This document shows positions 6,162-6,313 of a DNA stretch of 6,313 bases, piece after piece. The stretch is from Candidatus Dadabacteria bacterium. Lineage in GTDB: Bacteria; Desulfobacterota_D; UBA1144; Nemesobacterales; CSP1-2. The stretch covers positions 1 to 6,313 of the forward strand of contig JAKEHC010000033.1 of NCBI GenBank assembly GCA_022615255.1, in the 5' to 3' direction. Every line of letters begins with the position of its first letter. Within the stretch, counting starts at the first letter, position 1. The notes beneath the pieces were generated by a model, which saw nothing but the letters and a program-made list of their open reading frames with translations, was not told where the DNA came from and did no database searches. A program made the position numbers and the translations under genes.

Positions 6162-6180
6162 GTTCAGATGAAATCTGAAC
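6162..6180. other. Strong short hairpin upstream of the RRM gene
   Basis: GTTCAGAT (6162-6169) and ATCTGAAC (6173-6180) form a perfect 8-bp stem with the 3-nt loop GAA. On the plus strand it is followed by TTCATTTT, a weak T-rich tail, but no plus-strand gene precedes it. On the minus strand it lies 70-88 nt upstream of the RRM start codon. It could be a 5'-leader structure, an operator, or a boundary element of whatever lies to the right. Confidence 0.45.
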
Positions 6181-6207
6181 TTCATTTTACACTATAAATC
6201 GTGGATT

Positions 6208-6245
6208 TACCACCCCAGTGTATGCAGATGAATTGTAGCACCCCA
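6208..6245 (+). repeat. Two CACCCCA-containing direct repeats, possible insertion-sequence end
   Basis: TACCACCCCA (6208-6217) and TAGCACCCCA (6236-6245) match at 9 of 10 positions, 28 bp apart in the same orientation. They lie just before a short open frame that runs off the window. Repeated short motifs near an end are seen in some insertion-sequence families such as IS21, where several transposase sites flank the start of the transposase gene. The other end is not in the window, so this is suggestive only. Confidence 0.25.
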
Positions 6246-6260
6246 AAAAACAATTTTTAG

Positions 6261-6313
6261 TTGGATGTCTCAGCCAAAGAAGAATACATAAGTGGTCATC
6301 AAACAGCAACATA
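6261..6313 (+). CDS. Possible 5' end of a transposase-like ORF (very short, tentative)
   Basis: An open frame begins after the TAG at 6258-6260 and stays open to the right edge. Read from the TTG at 6261 it gives LDVSAKEEYISGHQTAT. An N-terminus of this kind, DxSAKxEY, recalls transposases with an integrase core domain whose start precedes a helix-turn-helix, but 17 residues cannot establish this. There is no Shine-Dalgarno and no ATG in frame. It is listed because the CACCCCA repeats just upstream could be an insertion-sequence end. It may equally be chance. Confidence 0.2.
   Translation, partial: MDVSAKEEYISGHQTAT

Overview
The window is an AT-rich stretch of bacterial chromosome with six genes and a partial seventh. 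Five of the six complete genes lie on the minus strand. A membrane-anchored c-type cytochrome, a cobalamin-type radical SAM enzyme, an exported-looking enzyme with a lipobox-like N-terminus and a small RRM protein together suggest a Gram-negative, probably anaerobic or facultative, environmental bacterium. An uncultured Desulfobacterota- or Nitrospirota-like lineage is a reasonable guess, but no phylogenetic marker gene is present.

Layout from left to right. The first 132 bases hold the start of a minus-strand AhpD/carboxymuconolactone-decarboxylase-like gene that runs off the left edge. It is divergent from a plus-strand AMP-forming long-chain acyl-CoA synthetase (293-1984). That gene converges on a minus-strand acetolactate decarboxylase (2043-2912), which carries an unusual basic and hydrophobic N-terminal leader. 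The decarboxylase lies 59 bp downstream of a B12-binding radical SAM gene (2972-4390), and the two are probably co-transcribed. A membrane-anchored monohaem cytochrome c with a His-rich tail follows (4562-5092, minus). Next comes about 670 bp without a gene (5093-5762), which holds a cluster of palindromic and diverged repeats. After it is a glycine/arginine-tailed RRM RNA-binding protein (5763-6092, minus). The last 220 bp contain a strong short hairpin and two copies of a CACCCCA-type motif in front of a possible truncated ORF start, perhaps the edge of an insertion sequence.

Functional reading. There is no complete recognisable pathway. The radical SAM / acetolactate decarboxylase pair is the only likely operon and the most interesting unit, because acetolactate decarboxylase is normally a cytoplasmic or simply secreted enzyme linked to acetolactate synthase, and no synthase is present here. 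The acyl-CoA synthetase, cytochrome and RRM protein look like independent, ordinary genes. I see no CRISPR array, tRNA, rRNA, toxin-antitoxin pair, phage gene or complete mobile element, and no convincing new defence or biosynthetic system.
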